This document shows positions 1 to 10,879 of a stretch of DNA of 64,000 nt, in pieces (positions within the stretch are counted from its first letter, which is position 1; the number at the start of each line of letters is the position of its first letter). Under the pieces are notes generated by a model. The model made no database searches. It saw nothing but the letters and a program-made list of their open reading frames with translations, and had not been told where the DNA came from. Made by a program: the position numbers and the translations under genes. The DNA comes from Acanthosepion esculentum (taxonomy: Eukaryota > Mollusca > Cephalopoda > Sepiida > Sepiidae): the NCBI GenBank assembly GCA_964036315.1, contig OZ038495.1, positions 22,661,621-22,725,620 on the forward strand. Reading direction: 5' to 3'.

Positions 1-1439
1 GAACAGTTGAATCTGCTTACCTTGGTTTCAACCTTACTGTATCGGGAGGTGATTTTTATCAAATGACCTCTTAACGTATTATTTTTTTTTAAAAAAAACA
101 ATGAAAGGATATTATTTAAAAACAAAACAAAACAATAAATAAACAAATGCACAGCGTTGAGTGTAATATAAAGGGATGAGGGGGACAGTTATTGGTCAGA
201 GCTGAATTAAACCAGGAAACAGTTAATCAAAATAAAATATAATTACAAGTTATCATTCAAACTTGAAAGCCTTAGGAATTTTACCAGACTAGCCAGCGCC
301 ATGTGTGGGAATTAAAAGAAAAAAAATAACAAAAATCCGATTGCAAACTGGAAAATATTAAAAAAAGCCAAAACTTACAGCAATCGTAGTGATATCTGCA
401 AACTGTGCCAGGAGGAAAAGTTGAGAATAATAACATTTCCAGACCAAAAAAATCTACAGAGTGAAAGATCAGAAATAATGACATGATGCATACACACTAA
501 AAAGTACTTTTTGAGTTTGCATGAACCAGGATGAAAGTATTTACAGTTTATTTACTCTCCCTCCAATACATATTCAATACTCTTGCTTTTCTCTTCCCCT
601 TCTACTACACTTCATTTTGTGCATTTATATATAAATAATAAAGCATTAGGAAATCATTTGGCCCATACCACCTGAACATATTGAAAGGTTGAAACCAAGG
701 TAGTGTGAAAATATTAAAAAAAAAACACATTACATATGTATAGATATAACTCTTTCAAGCTAGAAATGATTCTTTGACAGTTGCTTACTAAAACTGAAAA
801 TATACAGAAGACATTGGACAATTCATGTTCAAATTCTCTCTGGAAAAATGGTCTGAACCATTGGAGAGTTAAATAAAAAAATTGTGTTGCATTTAGGCAG
901 CAATCTCTCTTTTATACATGTTTCATTAAAGACAACTGACAAAGTACTGCAATTATGCTTTTTATTTAATTTTTATTTTTAACTGAATGTGTGGAATTTT
1001 TATGTATGTGTCTGAAGTTATAGGAATGTTTTAATTTCTAAAAAATGGTCAGCACATTGTGCCTGGGTTTGTAGTTATTGAGTGTTAGCTTTTCCTATTT
1101 TATTATTAGGGTTTCCATAATTTTTAATCCTTTTTTTTACATGTGAATGAGGCTATTATGCTTGTATTTTCCATATTAATTGCCAGAGACAATGCCCACT
1201 TAGATATATAATAGTAGTTATAAAAAATGTCCTAAAGGGAGCACACAAGAATGTGACCTCTTGGCCCCTTTTCCTGAAAGAACTAGATACTAGTTAACAA
1301 TAGTTTTCCTAACTACCTCATCAACCACCAGATTAGACTATTTCTTTCTAAAGTAACTAATAGCGATACTGAACATAGTTAAAAACAATAACATTAACAT
1401 ATTCTACAAAAGCCAACTACATGTCAAAACAAATTTTCT
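1..1439. other. AT-rich intergenic DNA, nothing recognised
   Basis: Poly-A and poly-T runs and low-complexity AT sequence. The short open frames show no recognisable protein family and no splice-site context. I see no gene, RNA or clear repeat boundary here. Confidence 0.5.
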
Positions 1440-1900
1440 CTTTTCATAAAGAAATACATAACCCCAGTCGACCTGAACAAGAAAATTATCTATTACAAAA
1501 AATTTAAAACAGCTTTATCATCAAAAATGACAACAGACCTGCAAAATCAAAACTACAAAGAACCAACATTATTTATGAATTCAAATGCCCCTTTAGGAAC
1601 TGTGTTACTGATCAAACCAAACATAAATAATTACATTGGTCATACTACTACATGCCTATCTAGATGACTTACATTACAGCTACCAGCTCAATTAGAACTC
1701 ATTTAAACACACACAAAAACCTAACAAACTCCACCCAAAATATACTAGTAGAAAATACATGTTAAAAATTATAGAAGCCCTAATAGTTAAAAAAGGAAAA
1801 GCCAACACTCAATAATATTAAGTACAAACATGGCCACAATGTGCTGACTGTGTTTGGAAAATAAAACATAAAACACATACATAATAAACCCAAACATTCA
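1440..1900 (+). pseudogene. Penelope-like element, GIY-YIG endonuclease relic
   Basis: Read across several frames, the plus strand gives IIYEFKCPFRNC, then NNYIGHTTTCLSR, then a C-terminal stretch around 1680-1830. This is the arrangement of the GIY-YIG nuclease domain found at the C terminus of Penelope-like retroelements: an aromatic-I-Y strand, a Cys-containing linker, Y-I-G, then an Arg helix. At least two frameshifts and several stop codons break it, so it is dead. No reverse-transcriptase part is visible upstream, so this is a truncated, old copy. It differs in sequence from the intact Penelope-like element at 22605..24317 and is probably another lineage. The identification rests on motif pattern only. 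Confidence 0.6.
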
Positions 1901-2082
1901 GTTAAAAATTAAAATTGACCTTGACAATGGTTAAAAGAATAACCAAAAGTGCTGGGATACACAGAACATTTGGACAGTTTTTACACATTTTGCATCCAGA
2001 AAAGAAAACACTTGTACAAACACAAGAAAAATGAAATAAAAAGCTTAACTGCAGTACCTTGTCAGACATCTTTAACAAAACG

Positions 2083-2092
2083 TGTGTGTGTG

Positions 2093-2128
<36 letters not shown>
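2083..2128. repeat. (GT)n/(TA)n microsatellite
   Basis: A short GT run passes into an uninterrupted TA run of about 30 bases. It generates spurious Tyr-Ile open frames on both strands. Confidence 0.95.
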
Positions 2129-2129
<1 letters not shown>

Positions 2130-2587
2130 TTCACACATATCTGTGTAAAACAAAAATCAAGGACTTTTCATGACTTTTCCAGGATTATGTTAATAATTTT
2201 CAAGGACTGAAACTGATGCATACACACACACAAAGTGAATGGTCATCAATTTCAAAAACACAAACTTTTTGATTTATCTTTTAATAGTTTGACAGATGAG
2301 ATGTTCAAAGAAAAGCTACAGCTGGTTCCAATAATTCATGTCACATGGATCAGTTGAAAGCAGTGAAGAAATCTAAGTGTTGAAGACTATAAACACAACT
2401 AAATTCAGACCTGCTTATGTTACACATTTTGTGTAGCATTCTACACAGTTTGGAGTTCTACTACACTTGAAAATTTTTAATTCTTACTGCTACACATTTC
2501 AGCTATGGAGACGACTCATGGTTTGTGAACGTCACAAAAATTCTTGACTGCTGCACATTTACTGTGAAGCATAATGAAATTTTCACA

Positions 2588-2935
2588 AAAGAAATACACC
2601 TCTGCAGAGGGGTAAGACCATTTCACCCCAATGAGGCATCCTGGGTATGACAATAAACTACATCCAGCAGCAAGGCCTCTGATAAGGTGGTTTTGAGGAG
2701 CACCTCTTAATTGCTGCTGTTCACAGGTCCACCCTGACCCGGGGTGGTAACACCTGTTAGGGCAAATAGTTAACCCCCCAACTGAGATCAAAACACTATG
2801 AAAGTGTAAAAATAGGTTTTTATAGTAAAAATACCAGCAATACATTTCTGAAAAATTATAACCAGCAATTAATTTGGGGAAAACAAATTACCAGCAATAC
2901 ATTTTTAAAAAAAATATTACCAGTAATAAATTTGA
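2588..2935 (+). repeat. Dispersed SINE-like repeat, copy 1, with ACCAGCAATA tail
   Basis: The segment from the CTCTGCAGAGGGGTAAGA box through ATGACAATAAACTACATC, CACCTCTTAATTGCTG and GGTAACACCTGTTAGGG recurs at 37530..37850 and 39885..40265. All three copies pass into an AT-rich tail built from TAAAAATACCAGCAATACAT units. The opening box also occurs in the 5' part of the LINE at 62.1 kb, so part of this repeat may derive from a LINE leader. No protein is encoded. Orientation is arbitrary. Confidence 0.65.
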
Positions 2936-3359
2936 ATCTTAACAAAAATCCTCTTTACAAAAATATGTCAATGAAATCTGATCTACAAACTGATTTCTTA
3001 CAAAGAATATATATTCTATTTATATGAATCTATTGTAAAAATCTTGTCTGCCAGAAATCCACACTCAATCTTTGCAGCATCTTTATGCATGTTTAGGTTT
3101 GACAAAATTCTTACAAATTCATTCAGTTTGGAAAATGTAATTATCTTTTTAGTGTGCTTTTCCTTTACAAATCTTAACATTTCCATGATCATGCTAAAAA
3201 GATCATCTGCAAGTAAAGGAAACAAGTTTATTGCTCTGATAATTTATCAGAAACAGTTCAACGTCTTTCAAAACAGACAAAAAAATCTGCAATTTCACTG
3301 GAAATAAAACATCATTCATGTTTGACAGCACTGCAGAGAAGGACATGGTCGGGGGACAT

Positions 3360-3665
3360 TTTTTTTTTTTTTTTAACTAAGTTCACAAATTTGATGACAT
3401 TTGGCCAAATGTCTTGGAGTTGTTCACATGTTTGGACATATTGACCTGGCAATTGGTTCAATATAGTCTTTCCACTTCATGTCAGTAGAGAATGTTAGCC
3501 CAAGAAGGCGCAATGAGTCACTTTCCTGGAGGTCATCATCGGCATTAATGATGGAAGGCATAAAGGGATCTTTCAGATGATTAATAGAGAGCAGTTTTGC
3601 TTTGGAGGCATTAAAATTAACAAGCCATTCTTTCCCCCAGTTCAGGACAACTTTTATTTTGTGTT
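3360..3665 (-). pseudogene. Jockey-like LINE reverse transcriptase fragment
   Basis: The minus strand from about 3657 to 3440 reads almost without interruption: WGKEWLVNFNASKAKLLS, an INHLKDPFMPS stretch, then LRLLGLTFSTDMKWKDYI. This is the region just C-terminal to the YADD catalytic motif in jockey/CR1-type non-LTR reverse transcriptases. There is no complete RT core and no 3' end. The poly-T run at 3360-3374 may be the A-tail of a truncated copy. The same region is found in the LINEs at 34.6 kb and 37.3 kb. Confidence 0.8.
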
Positions 3666-4084
3666 ATCAATGAATTGATGATATACTGAATTATCATAAC
3701 TCGTATATGTTTCAAGATATAAATTTTAAAATAATACTTCATCATTTTTATCATCAGCAAAGTCCTCCATGAAACCATTCAGCTCTTCAGCAAAACATCA
3801 GTTTAATTATAAAGATAATGAAAACGAGAGACACTTTTACACATAACCAATTAGAAATTAAATCCTAAAGCAATTTAATAATTTTTATAAGTGAAATTAT
3901 TTCAAATCCTGAAGCAATTTAATAAGTTAATTACTGACTTTATTTTGAAATGTGAAGTGTAAAAATAAATTTTTAAAATTAAAAAGGAAAATACAAATAG
4001 TCTATAAGGTCATTGAAAGCAAAATTACTTTCTGTAGTTGTAATTTATTCTTTCATAAACACTTCACCAAGTCCTTCTGGGGGA

Positions 4085-4606
4085 TAAATTATTTTCTACC
4101 CTACAACCCCTTTCTCATAGCTGAAACATTGCAAGCCTCTCGCTGCTCTATTGGGCATGTTTGGTTCTAGTGCTTTTAAAACTATCACTAATTCCACCTT
4201 TATAACTTGAATAAAAGGTCAACTACACAGACGAGTCGGCAGAGAATCTATGGATCTTGACCTGTGTTGAACTGGGCTAGTTGCAACTATCAACCACAAG
4301 TTTCACCACTCCTAACCTTTATGGCTAACACCTACCATGCCATGCGCATTGTAGTAAATCACACTCATTCTCTCTGTATTCCCATGGTGAGATGTAAGTT
4401 CTATTTCAGCAGTTTCTTCCCAAGAACCACTGCCTTGTAGAACTGACTCCCAAGAGGATGCTTCTCCAATCACTACAATATTAACCTGCTCAAGTCTAGT
4501 TAACCATTATCTGCATACGCTGTGCCTTTTACTTTGTAACCCTCTACTTTGAGTCCCCACCCCCAGGGCCTTGTACAGGCTGAACATCATTGTAAAAAAA
4601 AAAAAA
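4085..4606 (+). pseudogene. LINE 3' end (RT C-terminus) with poly-A
   Basis: Plus-strand reading with frameshifts gives FFPRTTAL, then LPRGCFSNHYNINLLKSS. This matches the standard C-terminal module of jockey/CR1-type LINE proteins (FxPRTxxLWNSLPxxCFPxxYDLxxFK). A 3'UTR and a run of A at 4593-4606 follow, as expected of a 5'-truncated insertion. Two relatives, at 15130..15430 and 38165..38607, share the same 3'UTR wording (GGCCTTGTAC near the end). Confidence 0.75.
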
Positions 4607-5132
4607 GCTTCTTTAAAATATGTTCAATCAGAACCGTGATAAATTTGAAAGAATTCCTTTTTGTTTTTTTAAAAAAAGATTTTTGTGTTTTAAATTTCGA
4701 GTGGTCTTGATATTATTTTTTTTCATTTCTATAATTTCTACATTAGCATCGCTCTCTTTCTCCCTGTTGTATCCATTTCATTGTTACTGATATTAGCCTA
4801 ATCTTGTCTGGCTGATTTGGGGAATATTTATGGTTTCGTTGTTCTCTGGTCATACCAAATAGTAAGAAGTTCTTAATACTTGAATTGTAACTCCAGTTTA
4901 CAGTGTGTCACATAAAAGGATCTACATATCTGTCTGCTGTTTATCCTGACTACAACTGGTTTCAGCTCAAGTTCATAAATGAAAAGTGATAGGTTACAGT
5001 GCAATAGAAAGAGTACCCAACACTATAAAAATGTGTGTGAAATAATGCTACTTTTTAAAGTATTTTTACAAAAAATATTATGCAAAATATATCTATATAT
5101 ACCAATTTTACATTTCATCTTTATATACCTGT
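4607..5132. other. Intergenic, nothing recognised
   Basis: T-rich low-complexity sequence between a LINE tail and a Ty3/gypsy remnant. No gene or repeat boundary could be supported. Confidence 0.4.
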
Positions 5133-5200
5133 TGTGAACAAGTAATTGATTAAGGAATAACAAAACACGAGGTTGCAGATAAATAGTGTATTGAAGAGTG
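5133..5200 (-). repeat. Remnant of the matching 3' LTR
   Basis: About 60 bases match the 3' end of the segment at 6266..6331 with a few substitutions. It abuts the broken end of gag at 5206, so a deletion joined gag directly to the tail of the LTR. Confidence 0.6.
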
Positions 5201-5205
5201 TATAT

Positions 5206-5730
5206 GAAGAGTTCTGTTAATGCTTGAACTGCCTCTTTAAATTTCAAGTCGCTGGTTTTCTTAGACAAAATATAGTTAACAAACTTAGTATATTCTGCTG
5301 TACCTAATTTCCTAAGGAGTAGACAAACCTTTTTATGGTCAGCCCAATTTTCACAATCCATATTGTATACATCCTCATAACGTTTAAAGTACGACACAAA
5401 CGTAATTTCATTTTCAGGTGTGTATGTCAAGTTTTCAATAGCACTCCATATAACATTTGGAGAGAATGCGTTCTCACTATCCTCATGTTGTCTTTTATTG
5501 GATAAGTGCCTTTGCTCATTCTGTGTTTTAAGGAGCAATTCCTCAAGCTTCGGTTGTCTAACCAGAACTTCTAGGTGCAGTTTTTTATTTTCTTGTTCAT
5601 TTTGCAAACGCAATTCTGCTTGTTCCTGTTGGAATTTTGCTTGTCATTCTTGAAATTTATTTTCCAACAGGAGTTGCTGTTTCTGCTGGTGTTTCATCCA
5701 CTCTAGCATTGTACTTTTAAATTCATCCAT
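5206..5730 (-). pseudogene. gag: Ty3/gypsy gag fragment (K02A2.6 type, DUF7083-like)
   Basis: The minus-strand frame starts at ATG 5730 with a Gln-rich coiled-coil leader, then carries the conserved gag block: FSPNVIWSAIENLTY, ITFVSYFKRYEDVY, KKVCLLLRKLGTAEYTKFVN, then YILSKK. This block is typical of the N-terminal region of K02A2.6-type Ty3/gypsy polyproteins. A TGA stop interrupts the leader at 5642..5644. The frame stops resembling gag after ELF at 5206, where LTR sequence begins, so the zinc knuckle, protease, RT and integrase are all absent. The gag half-domain itself has few changes, so decay looks moderate. Confidence 0.8.
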
Positions 5731-6265
5731 TTTACTGTGGTGGTATGAAAAATTAAAAAAATTATTTTTTCACTTCACCCAACAATAAATATGTTTGACT
5801 TGAACAATTCTTTTTCAGAAAAATTTAAAACCAAGAGAGGGGGTAAATTTTTTTTACCCTATTAGTGAAAACAATAAGTCTGTTTGACTTATATAGTTCA
5901 TTTACTGTCTTGTTGGAATAGAAAAAAATAACAAGGTTCACCAACCTTCTTCCCAACCACTGAATTGAACTTGTAGAAATCCTATTCTTTTAAGGAATTT
6001 CTTTTTTTTTCACTGACAGTGTAATAACTTACACTAGATATCCTTTCGCCATAGAGTTTCTTTCTTCACCAGTGTTGTAGATACTGGAAAAAAATCTTAT
6101 GATTTAACTTGAAGACCATTTCTTCGAGATGTTGTGCAACAAATTTCTTATGTTTTAAACATGAAGTTTGTTTCTTCGAATTCTTGTTGCCAAGATGTTG
6201 TGCAACAAAAATTTTTTTTTATGTTTTAATGTGAGGCTCATTTCTTTGAATCCTCATCGCCAAGA

Positions 6266-6488
6266 TGTGACCAAGCAATTGGTTAAGAAATAACAAAACA
6301 AGAGGTTGCAGATAAATAGTGTATTGAACAGTAAATACTGTTACACGTGTGTTACACGACTTGGGAATGTGTATCGGTTGACCAGCGTTCAATCTATATC
6401 ACTGTTCCTCCAAGGCTTACTATTCTTACTACTTTATAGAAGTGGAAGAGTCCATAATAGACTCATTAGAGGGAAGACACTACAACAA
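6266..6488 (-). repeat. Putative 5' LTR of the gag-only Ty3/gypsy remnant
   Basis: Read on the minus strand it begins TGTTGTAGTG, contains a CTATAAAG box, and ends TTGGTCACA just before a GGCGATGAGG primer-binding-like segment. The last 60 bases recur downstream at 5133..5200, which is the support for calling it an LTR. The outer boundary is inferred. Confidence 0.5.
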
Positions 6489-6544
6489 TACCAAAGATGA
6501 AATGTAAGAAAATAAGACAAAAACAAGAAGCTTACACTATTTAC

Positions 6545-6835
6545 TTATCTCCAAGTTCTCCATAGAGAATTGTCCCCTGCCTAGTAGATTAAAGTGTTGG
6601 CATGTAAATTTGGTGACATTGTAATTGTGAGTTCAATCCCTGGGCTGGGTAGTGTGTACTTCAACTCAGTAGAAGCAATAAAATGGTTAAGCAACAACTG
6701 AACAGTACTACTGATTTTCCAAGTGTAGCCCAGATGTGGCACAAGGCCGAAAGTATGGGGCACCCAGTGAGGATCTAACTCACTACTTAGTCGTAATTAT
6801 TACACCATTACACCACTTCGAGGTGCCCCAACTGA
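6545..6835 (-). mobile_element. tRNA-derived SINE-like repeat
   Basis: On the minus strand the right end reads CACCTCGAAGTGGTGTAATG then GTGAGTTAGATCCTCACTG, spaced like A-box and B-box promoter elements of a tRNA-derived SINE. The left end carries a second B-box-like GAGTTCAATCCC on the plus strand. Could be one dimeric element or two abutting ones. Confidence 0.5.
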
Positions 6836-6944
6836 ACAGTACTAAAATAAGAACTAGACAAAATATCCCTAGAATTGCAGTGGCACAAGAACAGTCTACA
6901 ATAAATAAATAGTTCCGTTTGGAATTCCCTGTAGGTCACCCAGA

Positions 6945-6997
6945 TTGACACACACCTGATAAAGCTTGGAGGGCACAATAGCCAAAACAGTGTGATA
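6945..6997 (+). ncRNA. Degenerate hammerhead-like motif
   Basis: ACACACCTGATAAAGC is followed by a short hairpin (GCT...AGC), then CCAAAACAGTGTG. It has the order helix I strand, CUGANNA, stem II, NAAA, helix I strand, with a possible 5 bp helix I (CACAC/GTGTG). Core positions G8 and G12 are both A, so it should be inactive. Reported as a relic of the hammerhead-like family described elsewhere in this window. Confidence 0.3.
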
Positions 6998-7204
6998 TCA
7001 ACAACAAAGAAGTCTGTATGTAATTAGTCTAAATAATAATGCCTAATGATAACTCCTCATTCTAGAAATTCAAACAGGATAATGACTTTATGGCTTAAAA
7101 AAATATGGAATTAATTTTTTATCAACATAAAAAATAAAAATAACTAAATTTTAATAAAAAAAATATATATTTACAAATTTTCTATATGCTTTATCTCTTG
7201 GGGA

Positions 7205-7860
7205 TATTGGTAATCATGGCTCTCTGCAATTTCCTGCCCTTTTGTAGGTCTTAATAAATTTAGCTTTTGTTGTTATCTCTCCTAAACTTTGTTCTGCCAT
7301 CCATTTACACAAGCATGATAGGTAGTTTATGCATCGTTTTCCTCTGTCCCTCTTGCCTTCATTCTGTCTTGTGAGTATCAAATTTTCCAAGTCCTCTTTC
7401 TTCATTATGTGCCCTAGAAATTTCAACTCTCTCTTTCTGATGTTAAGTATAAGAGTCCTTTTTGTTTCTATTATCACTAAAACTTTGTTGTTGCTCACAT
7501 GTTCAGTCTCTGGTATTCTCAGCATACTCCTGTAACCACATTTCTCTTGCCTCAGTTTCCTTTTTCACCTTTGAGGAGATTGTCCAGTATTCACTGCCAT
7601 ACAGGTCGGTACTCTTGTCTCCATTTCTAACAGAATTTTTCTGTTTCTTAATACTTTGCTTTGGAAGGAATCTTTGGCTATCCCAATGTACCTCCAGATT
7701 TGGGTGGAGCATTTTCCATCCTCAGTTAAAACACATCTAAGATATTTAAATTGTATTTATTTGATTTTGGTTTCTCCAATTTGCATGTTGTACTGACCCT
7801 TTTGCTGACAACCATGTCTTCTTGAAACTGAAGTTTAATCCTTTCGTCTTGCTTCCTTCA
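7205..7860 (-). pseudogene. RTE-type LINE C-terminal fragment
   Basis: The minus strand gives, across frames, GSEYWTISSKVKKETEA, then ETKRTLILNIRKRELKFLG, then HIMKKEDLENLILT. This is the C-terminal tail of RTE-type non-LTR retrotransposon proteins (the LKFLGHIMRK motif). Frameshifts and stops are frequent. A better preserved copy is at 49790..50240 on the plus strand. No catalytic RT motif remains. Confidence 0.75.
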
Positions 7861-8177
7861 CTACCTTCTGTAGTTCTTAGAAAGATTTCCCTTTCTTCCC
7901 AAATGATGTACCATTGCCAATGAGCAACTAAATATTGCTTCTACATCAGACAAAGAAACAAAAAAATGTATACAAAATAGAGATGATGAACAGACAGATA
8001 CTGACAGAAAATAATTCAAATTCTCACAAAGTCAACTATATAACTATTATCTATTATCCAATCATTTAAAAAATATTGTTTATTATTATTGAAAATAATA
8101 GCAAGCAGAGAGCTAATTGAAAAATCAGCTAGCAAATAAATCTTCAATAGACACTGTTTTAATTGAATTATAATTTT

Positions 8178-8226
8178 TAAATAAGACTCTATTTAAGTAT
8201 GTACTACTTAAATAGTCTTATTTAAA
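8178..8226. repeat. AT-rich hairpin
   Basis: Arms of about 20 bases around TAAGACTCTATTTAAGTA and TACTTAAATAGTCTTA pair with one bulge across a 4-5 base loop. Possibly a foldback remnant. Nothing else is recognised between 7860 and 8917 except GC-richer sequence at 8225-8460. Confidence 0.6.
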
Positions 8227-8917
8227 AATCCCGTAGTGAGAAGGGAGATTATTCAAAAGTCAGGGGACATAACCGATTTCGACAGAAGCTAAATCTCTGA
8301 CGATAATTTACAGAAATTGTCACACGATAATGTTCTGTGAAGTATCACCCCTCCCCCCGAAACTGATACGCCCCCACTTCTCTGGTACATGTCGATTTTA
8401 AAAGTTCCCAACCTGAGGGCCACAAACCCTCGAAGGAAAATTAGGAGGGAAAGGCAGCACATTTTTTAAATTACCAAAAATCAAGGAATTACCCAATTTA
8501 AATGAAAATTTCAGTACATATTTATTAATTATTTACTTTTTATAATGAATAGTTTTTTTATTTTAAAAAAATCTAAGAAAACGTTATTCTTTTTGCAATA
8601 ACTGCCAATATTTTCATGACTAAATTTTACTTTGAAAAAAATGTTTAAGTCACAATTTTTTACATTTCCATAAAGATTAATCACCAACACACCTCCACTG
8701 AAAAAAAAAGTTTTACAAAAATTCCAACACAACACAAATAGAATTGTCTTAAAAATTTGTTTTAAAAACAGTATTTCAGGTTTCAGGAAAATTTTTTCAT
8801 TTGTTGAAATCTTTAAACACTTATTTTTTAAGTGATTATTTTCTTAGGTTTTATCTTTCTAGAAATGTAAAAAATAGGGACTAGAAATTTTATTTTAATT
8901 AGAAATTTATTCTTATG

Positions 8918-9040
8918 AAGCACATACAGCACCTGATATTCTGAAGCTGTCACCTATCTTAGTACTGACCAGGTTCAACATTGCTTAACTTTTGGTAATC
9001 ATATGAGAACTGGTGTTTCGAGATCTCAGATGATATAAGG
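8918..9040 (-). pseudogene. 5S rRNA-like relic (5S pseudogene or 5S-derived SINE head)
   Basis: On the minus strand AACACCAGTTCTC, AAAAGTTAAGCAATG, CCTGGTCAGTACTAAGAT, AGGTGACAGCTTCAGAATA and TCAGGTGCTGTA follow the order and spacing of metazoan 5S rRNA, including its internal control regions (box A AGTTAAGCAA and a box-C-like GCTTCAGAAT). There are many substitutions. No tRNA-like body follows as it does in the copies at 44.7 and 37.2 kb, so this may be a solitary 5S pseudogene or a truncated SINE. Confidence 0.75.
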
Positions 9041-9207
9041 AATAATATTAAAAGATTTTTTTTTTTTAATTTAATACGAATAATACGTAATACATAGAAG
9101 TGCTGAAAAGTTATTGGCCCAAGACGTTTCCCAAAATCAAACCAAATAACAGAATTTTCTTTCTTTGAATCCTTTTTGGTTCAGCCTAGAACTTCTTTCA
9201 GCATCCC

Positions 9208-9210
<3 letters not shown>

Positions 9211-9273
<63 letters not shown>
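9211..9273. repeat. (TA)n microsatellite
   Basis: An uninterrupted AT dinucleotide run of about 63 bases. Confidence 0.98.
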
Positions 9274-9275
<2 letters not shown>

Positions 9276-9825
9276 CTTTCATTTTCAATATCAACTGGAT
9301 AAAATAGTATTTAAGAAAATAACAAGTAACTAAATAGGAAATAAAATGAAATGGAACAATACATATGTATCGTGAAAATACATCAATGAAAAGAGAAAGA
9401 AAAAGGTGGTGTTAAGTTCTTAAACAACCAGCTTTTTGATCAACACTTACCAAAGGGGATAATTGATAAATTGTAAAGATTAAACAATAAAATGAAATTA
9501 CCAGTAAAAACAATGTAAAACATTCTAAACATAATTCCTATCTGCAGGGTTGGATTATCCTTCAGGCTAGTGTAGGCTGCAGCACAGAGCCCCCCCATCT
9601 TTTATATAGCAATGATTTTAATTTTCTAAATTCTAAACAGTTTCACAAACTGAAATAATATCAATATGACATTTACTCATTTATTTTGATTGTTTTGTTA
9701 TAATGATGGTCATAAAAATCTGCTTTTTCAGTTTAAATAAACTATTTGAAACCACAAGATTGCAAATACACTGTGAGCACAATAGATAATAAAACACAAA
9801 GTAGGCAGGTGTTGATAACAATTAT
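9274..9825. other. Intergenic, nothing recognised
   Basis: AT-rich sequence with no supported coding, RNA or repeat feature. Confidence 0.4.
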
Positions 9826-10265
9826 TTTTTTTTTTAAAGCATTTCACCCCATGCAAGGCAGGAAGCCACTAGCCCGCAAGGCGTTACAGAGAGTTGGAGC
9901 TAGAGCAAATAGGAGTGATAGAAGAAAGGATGAAGAGAAGGATAGGGGATAGATCAAGGCATCTGAAGATGTCAATTGACATTACATTTGAATAGTTGGA
10001 GATTATAGCTATTAGGGAAACAGGAAAAGGGGAGGGAGTTCCACAGGCGAGAGGTGCAAGACATGAAGCTATTGGAGTAGAAGAGACGGATACATTTAAA
10101 CAGTTTCGACAGTGAAAGGGTGTGAGCGAGATGCCAGTCTAGTAGAACGCTTAAATTCATGAAGTTTGGGAACCAGCGAAAGCAGCTCATCGGAGCAGGT
10201 AAAAATGACAGAGGGAGGCGACGACACGTCTGTGAGAGAGCGACTGCAGACGAGATACCAGATCA
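9826..10265 (-). pseudogene. LINE 3' end (RT C-terminus), minus strand
   Basis: Poly-T at 9826-9836 marks the A-tail. The minus strand then gives a 3'UTR and the C-terminal RT module LFYSNSFMSCTSRLWNSLP, FSCFPNSYNLQLFKCNVN. This is the same family as 42818..43493 and 56790..57352, sharing the 3'UTR wording CAAGGC...GCCACTA. It is 5' truncated near 10265. Confidence 0.85.
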
Positions 10266-10631
10266 GGGCCAATTACATTGCATTTAGAAAAGGTATTTGA
10301 TGTCAGCAATATTTGTTCTTTGGGAATAAGCATGAGTGTATATCTTTTGTCTCAAAGACAGGAAATTCACTTAAATTGATTAAAAATAAATAATAAAGGG
10401 AATACCCAAGATCTGTCATTTTTTATACTTTTGTTTTTTAGTTTTTTTTCACTTGAAAATAGAAACGAAAGTTTCTCATGCTTTTCAGTATCAGTTATCT
10501 CCCTTTTAACTCAACTCCCCAAGCCACTGGATTCAACCAACACTTTTGTCCACTGAGATATCTGGAAGAGGCATGGCATGTGAAACTAAAACAATTTACC
10601 CTGATGGATGAAATAAAGTGTTCGGTTCAAA

Positions 10632-10676
10632 ATTCCAATCACTTGAAGAAGGCCAAAGCGTATAACGGTCGAAACA
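10632..10676 (+). ncRNA. Weak hammerhead-like motif
   Basis: CACTTGAAGAAGGCC, a 12-base loop, then GGTCGAAACATCTTG. A GGCC/GGTC stem II lies between a TTGAAGA segment (C3 changed or displaced) and an intact GAAA. The helix III equivalent ACATCT is imperfect. Looks like a decayed member of the Penelope-associated motif family. Activity is unlikely. Confidence 0.35.
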
Positions 10677-10879
10677 TCTTGAATATGGCAACAAAGATGA
10701 GGACAACAGTCTGAACAATGTAAATAATGTAAATATGGTACAACTTTTCAAAAAAGATTTACATAGGGATGGTTGTACTACAGTGTTGTATTATACTTAA
10801 GGATGTAATTTATTCCTTATTTTTAGCTTTAGAAATATAGGGGTATTATTATATACAAGAAAATGCAGTAACTACTTAC

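Larger units (their letters stand above)
5133..6488 (-). mobile_element. Internally deleted Ty3/gypsy element (LTR-gag-LTR remnant)
   Basis: On the minus strand, an LTR-like segment (about 6488 to 6266), a leader, a gag gene fragment and a second partial copy of the LTR end are arranged as in a retrotransposon that lost the rest of gag, all of pol and most of its 3' LTR. The two LTR copies share about 60 bases (6266..6331 and 5133..5200). Both end in TCACA. Immediately after the 5' LTR comes TTGGCGATGAGGATTC, a plausible primer-binding site. The 5' LTR boundary (TGTTGTAGTGT at 6488) and its TATA-like CTATAAAG are inferred from a single copy. Confidence 0.65.

Noticed and set aside
3016..3225. 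69-codon minus-strand frame as the missing MALSU1 exon
   Set aside because: No resemblance to the RsfS domain C-terminal half and no fitting acceptor context.
8395..8465. TTCCCAACCTGAGGGCCAC segment as the end of a hAT element
   Set aside because: It resembles a common hAT end, but no matching inverted repeat or 8-base target duplication was found nearby.
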